A stretch of DNA of 64,000 bases from assembly GCF_000732195.1 (NCBI RefSeq), contig NZ_JNNU01000014.1, forward strand, positions 97,445-161,444, given 5' to 3'. Below the pieces are notes generated by a model. It did no database searches and was not told the origin of the DNA. It saw nothing but the letters and a program-made list of their open reading frames with translations. The position numbers and the translations under genes were made by a program. The DNA comes from Neorhizobium vignae. GTDB taxonomy: Bacteria > Pseudomonadota > Alphaproteobacteria > Rhizobiales > Rhizobiaceae. Positions 1-9,225 of this stretch are shown piece after piece (positions within the stretch are counted from its first letter, which is position 1; each line of letters opens with the position of its first letter).

Positions 1-1
1 G

Positions 2-1357
2 ATCGCCGCCCAGCTCGGACAGCTGAACCTCTACAGCTGGGTGTTCTCCTCCTTCCTGCTGGCGCAGACGGCAATGACCGTGGTGTTCGGCAAGCTCTCC
101 GATATCTACGGCCGCAAGCCGATCATCCTGTTCGGCACGGCAATCTTCCTGATCGCTTCCATTCTTGCGGGCTTTGCCTGGTCGATGCCGTCGATGATCG
201 CCTTCCGGCTGTTGCAGGGCATCGGTGCCGGCGCGATCCAGCCGGTCATCATGACCGTCGTCGGCGATCTGTATCCGGGGGCGGAACGTGGCAAGGTCCA
301 GGGATATCTCGCCAGCGTCTGGGCGCTTTCTGCGGTCGTCGGGCCGCTGCTCGGCAGCCTCATCGTCCACAGCCTGCCCTGGGCCTGGGTATTCTGGATC
401 AATGTTCCGATCGGCATCATGTCGGCGGTGGCCTTCATTCTTTTCCTGCGCGAAGAAAAACAAACCCGCACGGCATCGATAGACTTTCTTGGGGCGGGGC
501 TCTTTGCCGTGGCCATTTCCGCCCTAATGATCGCGCTCACTGAAACCGAAGGCGCCACCGCCTACATGTTCGTTTCGCTGGCGATCTTCCTTGTCAGCTT
601 CATGCTGTTCATCTGGCAGGAGCGGCGCGCCGAGGCCCCGATGGTTTCCCTCCAGCTCTGGCTGAAGCGGCCGATCGCATTCGCCAATACGGCGGTCTTT
701 CTCGCCAGCATGGCGATCATGGGCCTGACGACCTTCCTGCCCATGTATGTGCAGACGGTGCTCAACCGCTCGCCGCTGGTGGCCGGTTTCACGCTGACGA
801 TGCTGCTGGTCGGCTGGCCGAGCGGCGGGACCTTCGCCTCGCGGATGTTCCCGCGCTTCGGACTGCGGCCGCTGATGATCGCCGGCAGCCTTTTCGTTCC
901 GGTCGGGGCGTTTCTCCTGGTGCTGCTGACGCCGGAAAGCTCGCCCGTCCAGGCGGGTGCCGGCTCGCTGCTGATGGGCTTCGGGATGGGCCTGCTCAAT
1001 ATCTCCGGCCTGGTGATCATCCAGGACAATGTCGGCTGGTCCGAACGCGGCAGCGCGACAGCCTCCAACGTCTTTTCCCGCAATCTCGGCAGCACGCTCG
1101 GTGCAGCACTTCTCGGCGCCGTCCTGACCTACGGGCTTGCCAATTCCGTCGCGGGACCGATCACGTCCGATCAGTTGCGCGATCTGCTGCAGGGCGTCGG
1201 CAACGGACTTGCGGCCGGTTCGCCCATCCGGTTGGCGCTCCAGCACGCGCTGCACATGACCTTCATCGCGATGTTCCTGATCACCGCTCTCATCATCGTC
1301 GCCTGCCTCTGCGTGCCCGGTGTGACGAAGCGCACCGAGGCCGTGCAGGAAGGCTGA
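2..1357 (+). CDS. MFS multidrug exporter (DHA2-type), 5' end missing
   Basis: This is an inner-membrane major facilitator exporter, probably a proton-driven drug/H+ antiporter. The reading frame is open from base 2, and the codons before the first GTG (41) already encode the end of a transmembrane segment, so the true start lies left of the window. The MFS motif A region (GKLSDIYGRKP) falls near residue 25 of the visible part. Alternating hydrophobic helices then continue to the stop, with proline- and glycine-rich exporter-type segments such as GPLLGSLI. The substrate cannot be read from sequence. It converges on msrA across a 57 bp spacer containing a hairpin. Confidence 0.9.
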   Translation: MAAQLGQLNLYSWVFSSFLLAQTAMTVVFGKLSDIYGRKPIILFGTAIFLIASILAGFAWSMPSMIAFRLLQGIGAGAIQPVIMTVVGDLYPGAERGKVQGYLASVWALSAVVGPLLGSLIVHSLPWAWVFWINVPIGIMSAVAFILFLREEKQTRTASIDFLGAGLFAVAISALMIALTETEGATAYMFVSLAIFLVSFMLFIWQERRAEAPMVSLQLWLKRPIAFANTAVFLASMAIMGLTTFLPMYVQTVLNRSPLVAGFTLTMLLVGWPSGGTFASRMFPRFGLRPLMIAGSLFVPVGAFLLVLLTPESSPVQAGAGSLLMGFGMGLLNISGLVIIQDNVGWSERGSATASNVFSRNLGSTLGAALLGAVLTYGLANSVAGPITSDQLRDLLQGVGNGLAAGSPIRLALQHALHMTFIAMFLITALIIVACLCVPGVTKRTEAVQEG

Positions 1358-1370
1358 GGCTTTCGAGACG

Positions 1371-1397
1371 CCGCTATCGCCAGACGGGCGATAGCGG
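1371..1397. terminator. Hairpin between convergent MFS and msrA genes
   Basis: A perfect 11 bp inverted repeat (CCGCTATCGCC / GGCGATAGCGG) with a 5 nt loop lies between two convergent genes. It has no clear T-run on either strand. It is probably a bidirectional transcription stop or 3'-end stabiliser. Confidence 0.55.
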
Positions 1398-1414
1398 AAT
1401 GGTACCCTTGGGTC

Positions 1415-2143
1415 TCAGTTGCCGATGCCGGCCTCTGCGACCAGGACCGGCTTGTCGCGGTAATCGCTCGGGAACAGCTTCTTGAGGTTCTCGATCTTCG
1501 GCAGGTCGTTATAGACGATATAGGGGTAGGTCGGGTTCTGGGTCAGGAAGTCCTGATGATAGGCTTCCGCCGGATAGAAGGCCTTGCCGGGCTCGATGGT
1601 CGTGGCAATCGGCGCGTGGAAGAGCTTGGCCTTGTCGAGCTGGTCGATATAGGCCTTGGCGACGCGGGCCTGTTCCGCGCTGGTCGGGAAGACCGTCGAG
1701 CGGTACTGCGTTCCCGTATCCGGCCCCTGGCGGTTGAGCTGGGTCGGGTCATGGGCGACCGAGAAATAGATCTGCAGCAGATGTCCGTAGGTGACCTTCT
1801 TCGGATCGAATGTCACGCGAACCGCCTCCGCATGGCCGGTCTTGCCGTAACCGACCGTCTCGTAGACAGCGGTCTCCTTGGCGCCGCCGGCATAACCGGA
1901 GACGGCGTTCTTGACGCCCTCGACATGCTGGAACACGCCCTGGACGCCCCAGAAGCAGCCGCCGGCGAAGATGGCGGTTTCGGTCGCAGCCGTGCTCGCG
2001 GCCTGGTCGATCGTGGGGGCGGGGATGGCAATTCCCTCCTGGGCCGTGGCGCGGCTGGCCGCGCCGAACGTCAGGCCCGCCAGAACCAGTGCCGTGCCGG
2101 CAAAGGCGGTGAGGCCATAGGGTGTTTTCGCTCTGTTTTTCAT
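1415..2143 (-). CDS. msrA: Exported peptide-methionine (S)-S-oxide reductase MsrA
   Basis: It reduces the S-epimer of methionine sulfoxide in oxidised proteins. The catalytic motif GCFWG is present with its cysteine at about residue 63, followed by the family signature around SGYAGG. The first 35 residues form a Sec-type signal peptide ending near ATA-QEG, so it should act in the periplasm. The start at 2143 was chosen over an in-frame upstream Met because GAGGA lies just before it and the signal peptide then begins at the N-terminus. It follows msrB by 43 bp on the same strand, so the two epimer-specific enzymes are probably co-transcribed. Confidence 0.93.
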   Translation of the reverse strand: MKNRAKTPYGLTAFAGTALVLAGLTFGAASRATAQEGIAIPAPTIDQAASTAATETAIFAGGCFWGVQGVFQHVEGVKNAVSGYAGGAKETAVYETVGYGKTGHAEAVRVTFDPKKVTYGHLLQIYFSVAHDPTQLNRQGPDTGTQYRSTVFPTSAEQARVAKAYIDQLDKAKLFHAPIATTIEPGKAFYPAEAYHQDFLTQNPTYPYIVYNDLPKIENLKKLFPSDYRDKPVLVAEAGIGN

Positions 2144-2186
2144 GGCGGTTTCCTCAACCGAAGTGAATGAAGGATAGGGAGGCGGA

Positions 2187-2681
2187 TCAGGCCGATACGG
2201 CACGGAATTTCATGACCGCGCCGTTCATGCAGTAGCGCAGGCCGGTCGGCTTCGGTCCGTCGTCGAAGACATGGCCGAGATGGCCGCCGCAACGGGCGCA
2301 ATGAACGGCGACGCGGACCATGCCGAGCGTGGTGTCGCTCACCGTGCCCACGGCGTCCTTGAGAGGCGCCCAGAAGCTCGGCCAGCCGGTGCCGCTTTCG
2401 AATTTCGTCTCCGACGAGAAAAGCGCCTGGTCACAGCCGACACAGGCGAACGTGCCCTTGCGATGCTCATTGAGGAGCGCGCTGCTGCCGGGATATTCGG
2501 TGCCCTCTTCGCGCAGGATATTGTACTGCTCCGGCGTCAAAAGCTTGCGCCATTCGTTCGCCGTATGGGTCACGGGGAAACTGTTTCCGGCCGCCGCGAA
2601 CGTCGAGCGGATGCTCGCGGCAAGAGGGACTGCGGCGAGCGCCAGAGCGCTGCCGGCCAGGAATATGCGTCTGTTCATCAT
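2187..2681 (-). CDS. msrB: Tat-exported peptide-methionine (R)-S-oxide reductase MsrB
   Basis: It reduces the R-epimer of methionine sulfoxide. Two CxxC pairs (Cys80/83 and Cys128/131) form the structural zinc site, and Cys151 in RYCMNG is at the catalytic position. The N-terminus (MNRRIFLAG followed by a hydrophobic stretch ending near FAAAG) looks like a twin-arginine signal, so the folded zinc enzyme would be exported by Tat while its partner MsrA appears to use Sec. A GGGAGG ribosome site lies 7 nt before the ATG. It is the first gene of the msrB-msrA pair. Confidence 0.93.
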   Translation of the reverse strand: MMNRRIFLAGSALALAAVPLAASIRSTFAAAGNSFPVTHTANEWRKLLTPEQYNILREEGTEYPGSSALLNEHRKGTFACVGCDQALFSSETKFESGTGWPSFWAPLKDAVGTVSDTTLGMVRVAVHCARCGGHLGHVFDDGPKPTGLRYCMNGAVMKFRAVSA

Positions 2682-2808
2682 GGTGGAGCCTCCCGGTCCA
2701 TAATCTGCTTTCCTGCATGATTACGGAAGAGGCAGGCGATTGGTTACACACATCGCCGCGAAACACCGAAACGTGATCTCGCCTCGACGCCCGTTTACTC
2801 ACCGCGGT

Positions 2809-2838
2809 GAAGGCCCTGAACCGGAAGCCAGGGCCTTC
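2809..2838 (-). terminator. Hairpin downstream of phosphoketolase gene
   Basis: A 10 bp perfect stem (GAAGGCCCTG / CAGGGCCTTC) with a 10 nt loop lies 13 bases past the stop of the phosphoketolase gene. No T-run follows, so intrinsic termination is uncertain. Confidence 0.5.
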
Positions 2839-2850
2839 ATGGATGCGGCG

Positions 2851-5244
2851 TCAGCGTGCCGGCCATTTCCAGTCACGGATTTCCGGCATGTCCTGGCCAT
2901 GTTCGCGGACATAGCGTGTATGTTCGCCAAGCTTGCCCTTGAGCATGTCGATCACACCAGCCGCCTTTTCCTTGAGGCCCGGCACCCGCTCGATTGCTTC
3001 GATGGCGAGGTGGAATCGGTCGAGTTCGTTCAGCACCGTCATGTCGAAGGGCGTCGTCGTCGTACCCTCCTCGATGAAGCCGCGCACATGGATGTTCTGG
3101 TGGTTGGTGCGTTTGTAGGTCAGCCGGTGGATGAGGTAGGGATAACCGTGATAGGCGAAGATCACCGGGCGGTCGGTGGTGAACAGCCGGTCGAATTGCT
3201 CGTCGGGCAGGCCGTGCGGATGCTGGTCCTGGGACTGCAGGGCGAGCAGGTCAACGACGTTAACGACGCGGATCCTCAACTCAGGTATCGCCTCGCGTAG
3301 CAGGGAAACCGCGGCAAGCGTCTCCAGCGTCGGCACGTCGCCGGCGCAGGCCATCACAACGTCGGGCTCGACCGCACCGTCCTCGTTGCTCGCCCAGTCC
3401 CAGATGCCGATTCCGGCCTCGCAATGCCTGACCGCCTCATCCATGGTCAGCCATTGCGGCTCCGGCTGTTTGCCGGCGACGATGACGTTGACGCGGTCCC
3501 AGGTCTTGAGGCAGTGGTCGCCGATCCATAAGAGTGTGTTGGCATCCGGCGGCAGATAGATGCGAACGATATCCGCTTTCTTGTTGGCGACGAGATCGAG
3601 GAAGCCCGGATCCTGATGGGAGAAGCCGTTATGGTCCTGCCGCCAGACATGCGAGGTGAGCAGGTAGTTGAGCGAGGAGACGGGCTTGCGCCACGGCAGT
3701 TCGCGCGAGACCTTCAGCCACTTGGCGTGCTGGTTGAACATCGAATCGATGATGTGGATGAAGGCCTCGTAGCACGAGAAGAGGCCGTGCCGGCCGGTCA
3801 GCAGATAACCTTCCAGCCAACCCTGGCAGAGGTGCTCGGAAAGCACCTCCATCACCCGGCCGTCGCGCGAAAGGTGCACATCGTAGGGCTCGATTCTTTC
3901 CATCCAGACGCGGTCGGTCACCTCGAAGACATTGCCGAGCCGGTTGGACTCGGTTTCGTCCGGGCCGAAGATGCGGAAGTTGGAATTGGCGTCGTTGAGC
4001 TTCATCACGTCGCGCAGATATTTGCCGAGGATTTCCGTCGTCTGGACCATGTCGGCACCTCGCGTCTTCACCGGCACCGCATAGGCGCGGATGTCGGGCA
4101 CGATGAGTTCCTTGCGGATCAGGCCGCCATTGGCATGCGGGTTGGCACCCATGCGCCGTTCGCCGCCGGGCGAGAGCGCCCGCAACTCCGCCTTCAGCCG
4201 GCCGTTGTCGTCGAAAAGGTCGTCCGGATCGTAGCTCCGCAGCCAGTCCTCGAGGATCTTGCGGTGGCCGTCGTCCTCGCGGCAGCCGGAGACCGGTACC
4301 TGATGGGCGCGCCAGAAACCTTCGACCTTTTTGCCGTCCACTTCCTTCGGTCCGGTCCAGCCTTTCGGGCTGCGCAGCACGATCATCGGCCAGCGCGGGC
4401 AGGCTTCAGGCGCCTTGCCCTCGCGGGCTTGGCCCTGGATCGCCCGGATGCGATCGAAGACCGCGTCGAACGTCGTAGCCATCTGCCGGTGCATATCCGC
4501 CGGTTCGTGACCTTCCACGAAGAACGGCTCATAACCGTAACCCTCGAAGAGACGTTTCACGTCCTCGTCGCTGGCGCGGCCGAGAATGGTCGGGTTGGCG
4601 ATCTTGTAGCCGTTGAGATGCAGGATCGGCAGCACGGCGCCGTCGCGGGCGGGGTTCAGGAACTTGTTCGAATGCCAGCTCGCGGCAAGCGGCCCGGTCT
4701 CGGCCTCGCCATCGCCGACGACGCAGGCGACGACCAGGTCGGGATTGTCGAAAGCCGCTCCATAGGCATGCACCAGCGCGTAGCCGAGTTCGCCGCCCTC
4801 ATGGACGGAGCCCGGCGTTTCCGGCGCCGCATGGCTCGGAATGCCACCGGGGAAGGAGAACTGCCGGAATAGGTTTCGCATGCCGGCGGCATTCTCGGCG
4901 ATCTCGGGGTAGATTTCGCTATAGGTGCCTTCCAGATAGGTGCTGGCGACCATGCCCGGCCCGCCATGGCCGGGGCCGCAGACATAGATCATGCTGAGAT
5001 CGCGGTTGCGGATGATCCGGTTGAGATGCGCGTAGATGAAGTTGAGGCCGGGTGTGGTGCCCCAATGGCCGAGCAGCCGCGGCTTGATATGCTCGGGTTT
5101 CAGCGGCTCCTTGAGGAGCGGATTGTCGAGCAGATAGATCTGCCCCACCGAAAGATAGTTCGCCGCCCGCCAGTAGCGGTCGATGAGGGTCAGTTCGCCG
5201 GAGCTGATCTCCGGCATTGTGGGCGAGGTTGTGTTTGACTGCAT
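2851..5244 (-). CDS. xfp: Xylulose-5-P/fructose-6-P phosphoketolase
   Basis: A thiamine-diphosphate enzyme that splits xylulose-5-phosphate (or fructose-6-phosphate) with phosphate into acetyl phosphate and glyceraldehyde-3-phosphate (or erythrose-4-phosphate). The protein is about 797 residues, the usual family length. It carries the N-terminal phosphoketolase motif GHGGPGM and the diphosphate/Mg2+ region GDGEAETGP. The start at 5244 is preceded by AAGGAG at a good distance, which the upstream in-frame ATG lacks. It lies 75 bp downstream of ackA, and with ackA and pta it makes and consumes acetyl phosphate. It probably belongs to the transcript that starts at the FixK-type box before pta. 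Confidence 0.95.
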   Translation of the reverse strand: MQSNTTSPTMPEISSGELTLIDRYWRAANYLSVGQIYLLDNPLLKEPLKPEHIKPRLLGHWGTTPGLNFIYAHLNRIIRNRDLSMIYVCGPGHGGPGMVASTYLEGTYSEIYPEIAENAAGMRNLFRQFSFPGGIPSHAAPETPGSVHEGGELGYALVHAYGAAFDNPDLVVACVVGDGEAETGPLAASWHSNKFLNPARDGAVLPILHLNGYKIANPTILGRASDEDVKRLFEGYGYEPFFVEGHEPADMHRQMATTFDAVFDRIRAIQGQAREGKAPEACPRWPMIVLRSPKGWTGPKEVDGKKVEGFWRAHQVPVSGCREDDGHRKILEDWLRSYDPDDLFDDNGRLKAELRALSPGGERRMGANPHANGGLIRKELIVPDIRAYAVPVKTRGADMVQTTEILGKYLRDVMKLNDANSNFRIFGPDETESNRLGNVFEVTDRVWMERIEPYDVHLSRDGRVMEVLSEHLCQGWLEGYLLTGRHGLFSCYEAFIHIIDSMFNQHAKWLKVSRELPWRKPVSSLNYLLTSHVWRQDHNGFSHQDPGFLDLVANKKADIVRIYLPPDANTLLWIGDHCLKTWDRVNVIVAGKQPEPQWLTMDEAVRHCEAGIGIWDWASNEDGAVEPDVVMACAGDVPTLETLAAVSLLREAIPELRIRVVNVVDLLALQSQDQHPHGLPDEQFDRLFTTDRPVIFAYHGYPYLIHRLTYKRTNHQNIHVRGFIEEGTTTTPFDMTVLNELDRFHLAIEAIERVPGLKEKAAGVIDMLKGKLGEHTRYVREHGQDMPEIRDWKWPAR

Positions 5245-5319
5245 CTTCTTGCTCCTTCGAGAGGGCGAGTTGATCGGAAACATCTGTCTTGAACTGAAGA
5301 GGGTATTCCCTGACGCAGG

Positions 5320-6519
5320 TTACGACGCGGCGGGGCGATCCTTCGCGTGAAGGACGGAAAGGCATTCTTCCGCGATCATCTGTTCTTCATCCGTGGGGAT
5401 GACGTGGACGGCGATGCGGCTTGCGGTGGTGCTGATCGTGAGCGCGCTCTTTTCATTGGCAGTCGCATCCAGCTCTACGCCCAGCCACAGAAGTTGTTCC
5501 GTGATACTTTTGCGTATCTGCGGTTGGTTCTCTCCAATGCCGGCGGTGAAGACCAAAGCATCGAGGCCACCGAGCGTGGATGCGAGCCTGCCGACTTCGC
5601 CGGCGATCCTGAGCGTGAAGAGGTCGATCGCCTCCCGAGCTTGCTTGCCGCCATCCTCGACGAGTTCGCGGGTATCGCCGCTAAGGCCTGAAACACCTAA
5701 GAGGCCGGACTTGTGGTAGAGCATGTCCTCCACCTCCTCGACGGATTTGCCGAGCGGGCCGAGGAAATGCAGAAGCACGCCGGGATCAAGCCAGCCCGGC
5801 CTCGTCGCCATGGGGATGCCGTCAAGCGTCGAGAAACCCATGCTGGAATCGCGGCTGAGACCGTTTTCGATGGCGCAGAGGCTGGCGCCACTGCCGAGAT
5901 GGGCGATGATGACTTTGCCATCCGCGATATCAGGCGCCTTGGCGGCCAGCGTGCCGGCCACATACCGGTAGGACAGTCCGTGGAAGCCGTACCGCTTGAT
6001 ACCCTGGTCGTGATAGGCGCGCGGAATGGCGAGACGCCGTACGAGATCGGACTGCGTCGCATGGAAGGTGGTATCGAAGGAGCCGGTTTGGAACAGCGCC
6101 GGGCACAGGTGCCGGACGGCCCTGATCATCCGCAGTGCCTGGGGCTGATGGAGCGGCGCCAGTTCCGTCAACGACCGGACCTTGGCGATCGTCTCGGTCG
6201 TAAGCTCCACCGGGCCGTCGAAGGCGTCGCCGCCATGGACGATCCGATGGCCGGCGGAGGTGACTGCATCCAGATCGAAATGCGTGCCGAGTTCCCGGAA
6301 CACTTCATCCAGCAGCTCGGCGAGATCGTCGCCGGCCCCGCCCTTGAGCGGCAACTCGAACTGAGCTGGGCCTTCCTTCAGATGCAGCGTGAGCGGATAG
6401 GTCCCGAAGTCGACGACGGCCTTGCCGATCCGCTCCGGCCGGTTGTCGTCCACCTTGAATATGCCGATCTTCACCGTCGAAGAGCCGGCATTGAACGTCA
6501 GGAGAAGGTTGTCCGTCAT
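5320..6519 (-). CDS. ackA: Acetate kinase
   Basis: It transfers the phosphate of acetyl phosphate to ADP, giving acetate and ATP by substrate-level phosphorylation. The N-terminal motif NAGSSTVKIG and the RPGWLDPGV segment typical of the acetate and sugar kinase fold are present. The length of 399 residues is normal. Its ATG overlaps the pta stop (ATGA, 6516-6519), indicating translational coupling, and AAGGATG precedes the start. In this cluster it would recover ATP from phosphoketolase-derived acetyl phosphate, which makes most sense when respiration is limited. Confidence 0.95.
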   Translation of the reverse strand: MTDNLLLTFNAGSSTVKIGIFKVDDNRPERIGKAVVDFGTYPLTLHLKEGPAQFELPLKGGAGDDLAELLDEVFRELGTHFDLDAVTSAGHRIVHGGDAFDGPVELTTETIAKVRSLTELAPLHQPQALRMIRAVRHLCPALFQTGSFDTTFHATQSDLVRRLAIPRAYHDQGIKRYGFHGLSYRYVAGTLAAKAPDIADGKVIIAHLGSGASLCAIENGLSRDSSMGFSTLDGIPMATRPGWLDPGVLLHFLGPLGKSVEEVEDMLYHKSGLLGVSGLSGDTRELVEDGGKQAREAIDLFTLRIAGEVGRLASTLGGLDALVFTAGIGENQPQIRKSITEQLLWLGVELDATANEKSALTISTTASRIAVHVIPTDEEQMIAEECLSVLHAKDRPAAS

Positions 6520-7460
6520 AGAGGCATCCTTGCTTCAAGTCGTTTCGCAGCAGTCAGCCTCGCAAGAGCGGCGGATGCAGTACGAACCTTGGCCGGGTCT
6601 GCGCGGCTTGTCAGTATGATAGGAACGCGAGCGCCGAGAACCAGCCCGGCGGCGTCCGCACCGGCGAAATAAATAAGTTGCTTGGCCAGCATGTTGCCGG
6701 CTTCGAGATCGGGAACCAGCAGGATATCCGCCTGGCCGGCGACCGGAGAGGCGATGTATTTCGCCTGCGCGGCCTCGATGCTGATCGCATTGTCGAAGGC
6801 GAGCGGGCCATCGACGATCGCGCCTTCGATCTGCCCGCGCGCGGCCATCACGGTCAATGCGGCCGCATCCAGCGTCGAGGGCATCTTGCTGCTGACGGTC
6901 TCGACGGCGGCAAGCACCGCCACGAGCGGCTTTTCGACGCCGAGAAGATGCATCAGATCGACGGCGTTCTGGCAGATGTCGTGCTTCTGGTCGAGGTCCG
7001 GCTGGATGTTGATCGCGGCATCGGTGACGATCAGCAGCTTGTCATAGGCCGGAATGTCCATGACGTAGACGTGGCTCATGCGCCGGGCTGTCTTCAGTTT
7101 CGACGACGGCGCGACGACGGCAGACAGCAACTCGTCGCTATGCAGGCTGCCTTTCATCAGGGCCGCGACTTTGCCGTTTGAAGCAAGGTCGACGCTGCGG
7201 TCTGCCGCCGCATGGCTATGCTCGACGGGATCGATGTCGATGCCGGCAAGCGACAGTTCGGCGGCGTCCGCTATCGCCCTGATCTTGTGCTCCGGGCCGA
7301 CCAGGACCGGGTCGAGAAGGCCCTGTTCCTTGAGTTCGACAGCGGAACGCAGGGTTTCCGTCGAGCAGGGATGGACCACTGCCGTGCGCATGGCCGGCAG
7401 CGAAGCGGCCTCGCGGATAATGGCCTCGTAGCGGCCGTGATGTCTGAGCGTCATCTCCAC
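6516..7460 (-). CDS. pta: Phosphate acetyltransferase (short, PTA/PTB type)
   Basis: It interconverts acetyl phosphate and acetyl-CoA. The protein is about 314 residues and matches the compact phosphate acetyl/butyryltransferase fold (for example the LLVPDLEAGNMLAKQL segment and KTARRMSHVY), without the long N-terminal domain of enterobacterial Pta. I chose GTG at 7460 because AGGAAAGG lies 6 nt upstream. ATG 7454 and ATG 7493 are alternatives with poorer ribosome sites. It is the first gene of pta-ackA-xfp. A FixK-type box is centred about 70 bp upstream. Phosphate butyryltransferase activity cannot be excluded. Confidence 0.85.
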   Translation of the reverse strand: MEMTLRHHGRYEAIIREAASLPAMRTAVVHPCSTETLRSAVELKEQGLLDPVLVGPEHKIRAIADAAELSLAGIDIDPVEHSHAAADRSVDLASNGKVAALMKGSLHSDELLSAVVAPSSKLKTARRMSHVYVMDIPAYDKLLIVTDAAINIQPDLDQKHDICQNAVDLMHLLGVEKPLVAVLAAVETVSSKMPSTLDAAALTVMAARGQIEGAIVDGPLAFDNAISIEAAQAKYIASPVAGQADILLVPDLEAGNMLAKQLIYFAGADAAGLVLGARVPIILTSRADPAKVRTASAALARLTAAKRLEARMPL

Positions 7461-7523
7461 AGAATGCCTTTCCTCGTCGTGCCGGGTTGGCATTGCTTTT
7501 GGACCGCGGCCGTCGGCGTCGCC

Positions 7524-7537
7524 TTGACGCAGCGCAA
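7524..7537. promoter_or_regulatory. FNR/FixK-type box shared by pta and pyk-like genes
   Basis: TTGACGCAGCGCAA fits TTGA-N6-GCAA exactly. It lies in the middle of the 149 bp divergent spacer. A start site about 41 bp from its centre would give leaders of about 29 nt to pta and about 38 nt to the pyruvate-kinase-like gene, so one dimer could serve both directions. The match to consensus is seen; the control is inferred. Confidence 0.7.
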
Positions 7538-7609
7538 TGCCCCGCAAGCCGTCATCAAGGATTTGTCTTCGCAAGACAGGCTGGTGGAAACGGTCCAAGG
7601 AGACGAGCG

Positions 7610-9123
7610 ATGTCGCAGACGGCGGAACAGCCCACAGGGAATGATAACGAACTGACCGACCTTTTCGGAGAATTGCTGGCCCTGCGGCGGGATATCGCCA
7701 CCCAGGCGGAGCCGAGCCTTCGCGCCTTGACCGGCGGGGCCCTGCTGGCGGAAGAACATCGGACGGCGCTTGAAAATCTTTGCCACTACCTTTCGCTGAG
7801 GCGTCACGACCTGAGACCCCTGCAGCGCCGGCTGATGTGGCGGGGGCTGTCGTCGCTCGGGCGGCTCGAAAGCCGCGTCCTGCCGACGATCGATGCGGTG
7901 CTCGCTTCGCTTGCCGCCATTCAGGCAAACGCGCCGCCGTTCGCGCCGCCATCCGAGGAGGAATTTTTCCAGGGTGAGGGCCTGCTCACCACATCGACCG
8001 ACGACCTGTTCGGATCGCCGCCGTCCCATCGGCGCGGCCGCATCATGGTGACCTTGCCGGGCGAGGCTGCGGACCAGCCGGATTTCATCCTCGATCTTGC
8101 CAGGCGCGGCATGGATATCGCCCGCATCAACTGCGCCCATGACGACGACAAGGCCTGGGCGGCGATGGCGGGACATGTACGGGCAGCCGGCGAGACCCTC
8201 GGACGGCGGCTGACGGTGCTGATGGATATTGCCGGGCCGAAGATCCGCACCGAGGCGGTCGCGGGGAACAAGAAAGCGAAATTGCAGACCGGCGATCGGC
8301 TGCGCCTCGTTGCCTCGGGTGAGCCCTATCTGACCGACGACGTGCCGTTCTGCTCCGCCGTTTCGTTGCCCGAGATCGTCACCCGCGTCGCCGTCGGCGA
8401 TCGTATCCGTTACGACGACGGCAAGCTGGAAGGCGTGATCGAGAGCGTCGCCGAAGGCGAGGCGGTCGTGCGTGTCACCCACACCAAGACCGGTGGTGCC
8501 AAGCTGAAACCGGAAAAGGGCCTGAACCTTCCGATACCGTCCTCGGCCTTTCGCCGCTGACGGCCAAGGACCATTCCGACCTCTCGACGATCATCGCCAA
8601 TGCCGACATGCTCGGTTATTCCTTCGTCAGCCGACCCGACGACATCGACCTTCTTGAAGAGGCGCTCGCCACTTTTCCGCCGCGCCGGCATCCGCTCGGC
8701 CTGATCGCCAAGATCGAGCAGCCGCAGGCCGTCACCAACCTGCCGGCCCTGATCGCGCGGGCTCGCTGCCGCAACCGGCCGTTCGGCGTGATGATCGCCC
8801 GCGGGGACCTCGCCGCCGAGATCGGTTTCGAACGCGTCGCGGAAATGCAGGAGGAGCTTCTGTGGATCTGTGAGGCAGCGGCAGTGCCGACGGTATGGGC
8901 GACGCAGGTTCTCGAAGACCTCGTCAAGGACGGATTGCCCTCGCGCGGCGAGATGACCGATGCGGCCATGGCGGCGCGGGCGGAATGCGTGATGCTGAAC
9001 AAGGGGCCGGCGGTCGGTGAGGCCGTGACGCTGCTCGACAGCCTGCTCGCGCGGATGGACGGCCACATCTTCAAGAAGACGCCGACGCTGCGGGCGCTGA
9101 AATCCTGGCCGGGCACAGCTTAA
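7610..9123 (+). pseudogene. Pyruvate-kinase-like gene with one frameshift
   Basis: Two adjacent frames together encode one protein of about 500 residues. The first (7610-8560) has an N-terminal extension of roughly 140 residues followed by the pyruvate kinase barrel (RGMDIARINCAHD, MDIAGPKIRTE). The second carries IAKIEQP and ARGDLAAEIG. The frame breaks at GLNLP, where other kinases continue DTVL. One extra G at about 8533 (CCGAT read as CCGGAT) would restore LNLPDTVLGLSPLTAKD. It also lacks a recognisable C-terminal allosteric domain, and the usual SGETA is replaced by NKGPA. AAGGAG precedes the ATG. It may be a true pseudogene, a sequencing error or a phase-variable state. Confidence 0.8.
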
Positions 9124-9149
9124 GGCGCAACCGGCTTCGTGCTCGCCCG

Positions 9150-9163
9150 TTGACCGATATCAA
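9150..9163. promoter_or_regulatory. FNR/FixK-type box upstream of APH/ATPase gene
   Basis: TTGACCGATATCAA is a full match to TTGA-N6-TCAA. It is centred about 70 bp before the ATG at 9226, which would place a start site near 9198 if it acts from -41. Confidence 0.7.
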
Positions 9164-9225
9164 GGTCCGGGAGATCGTTGAATGGCCTCCTGGTCGAAAG
9201 AGGCGGCCGAGCAGGGAGACGGGAC

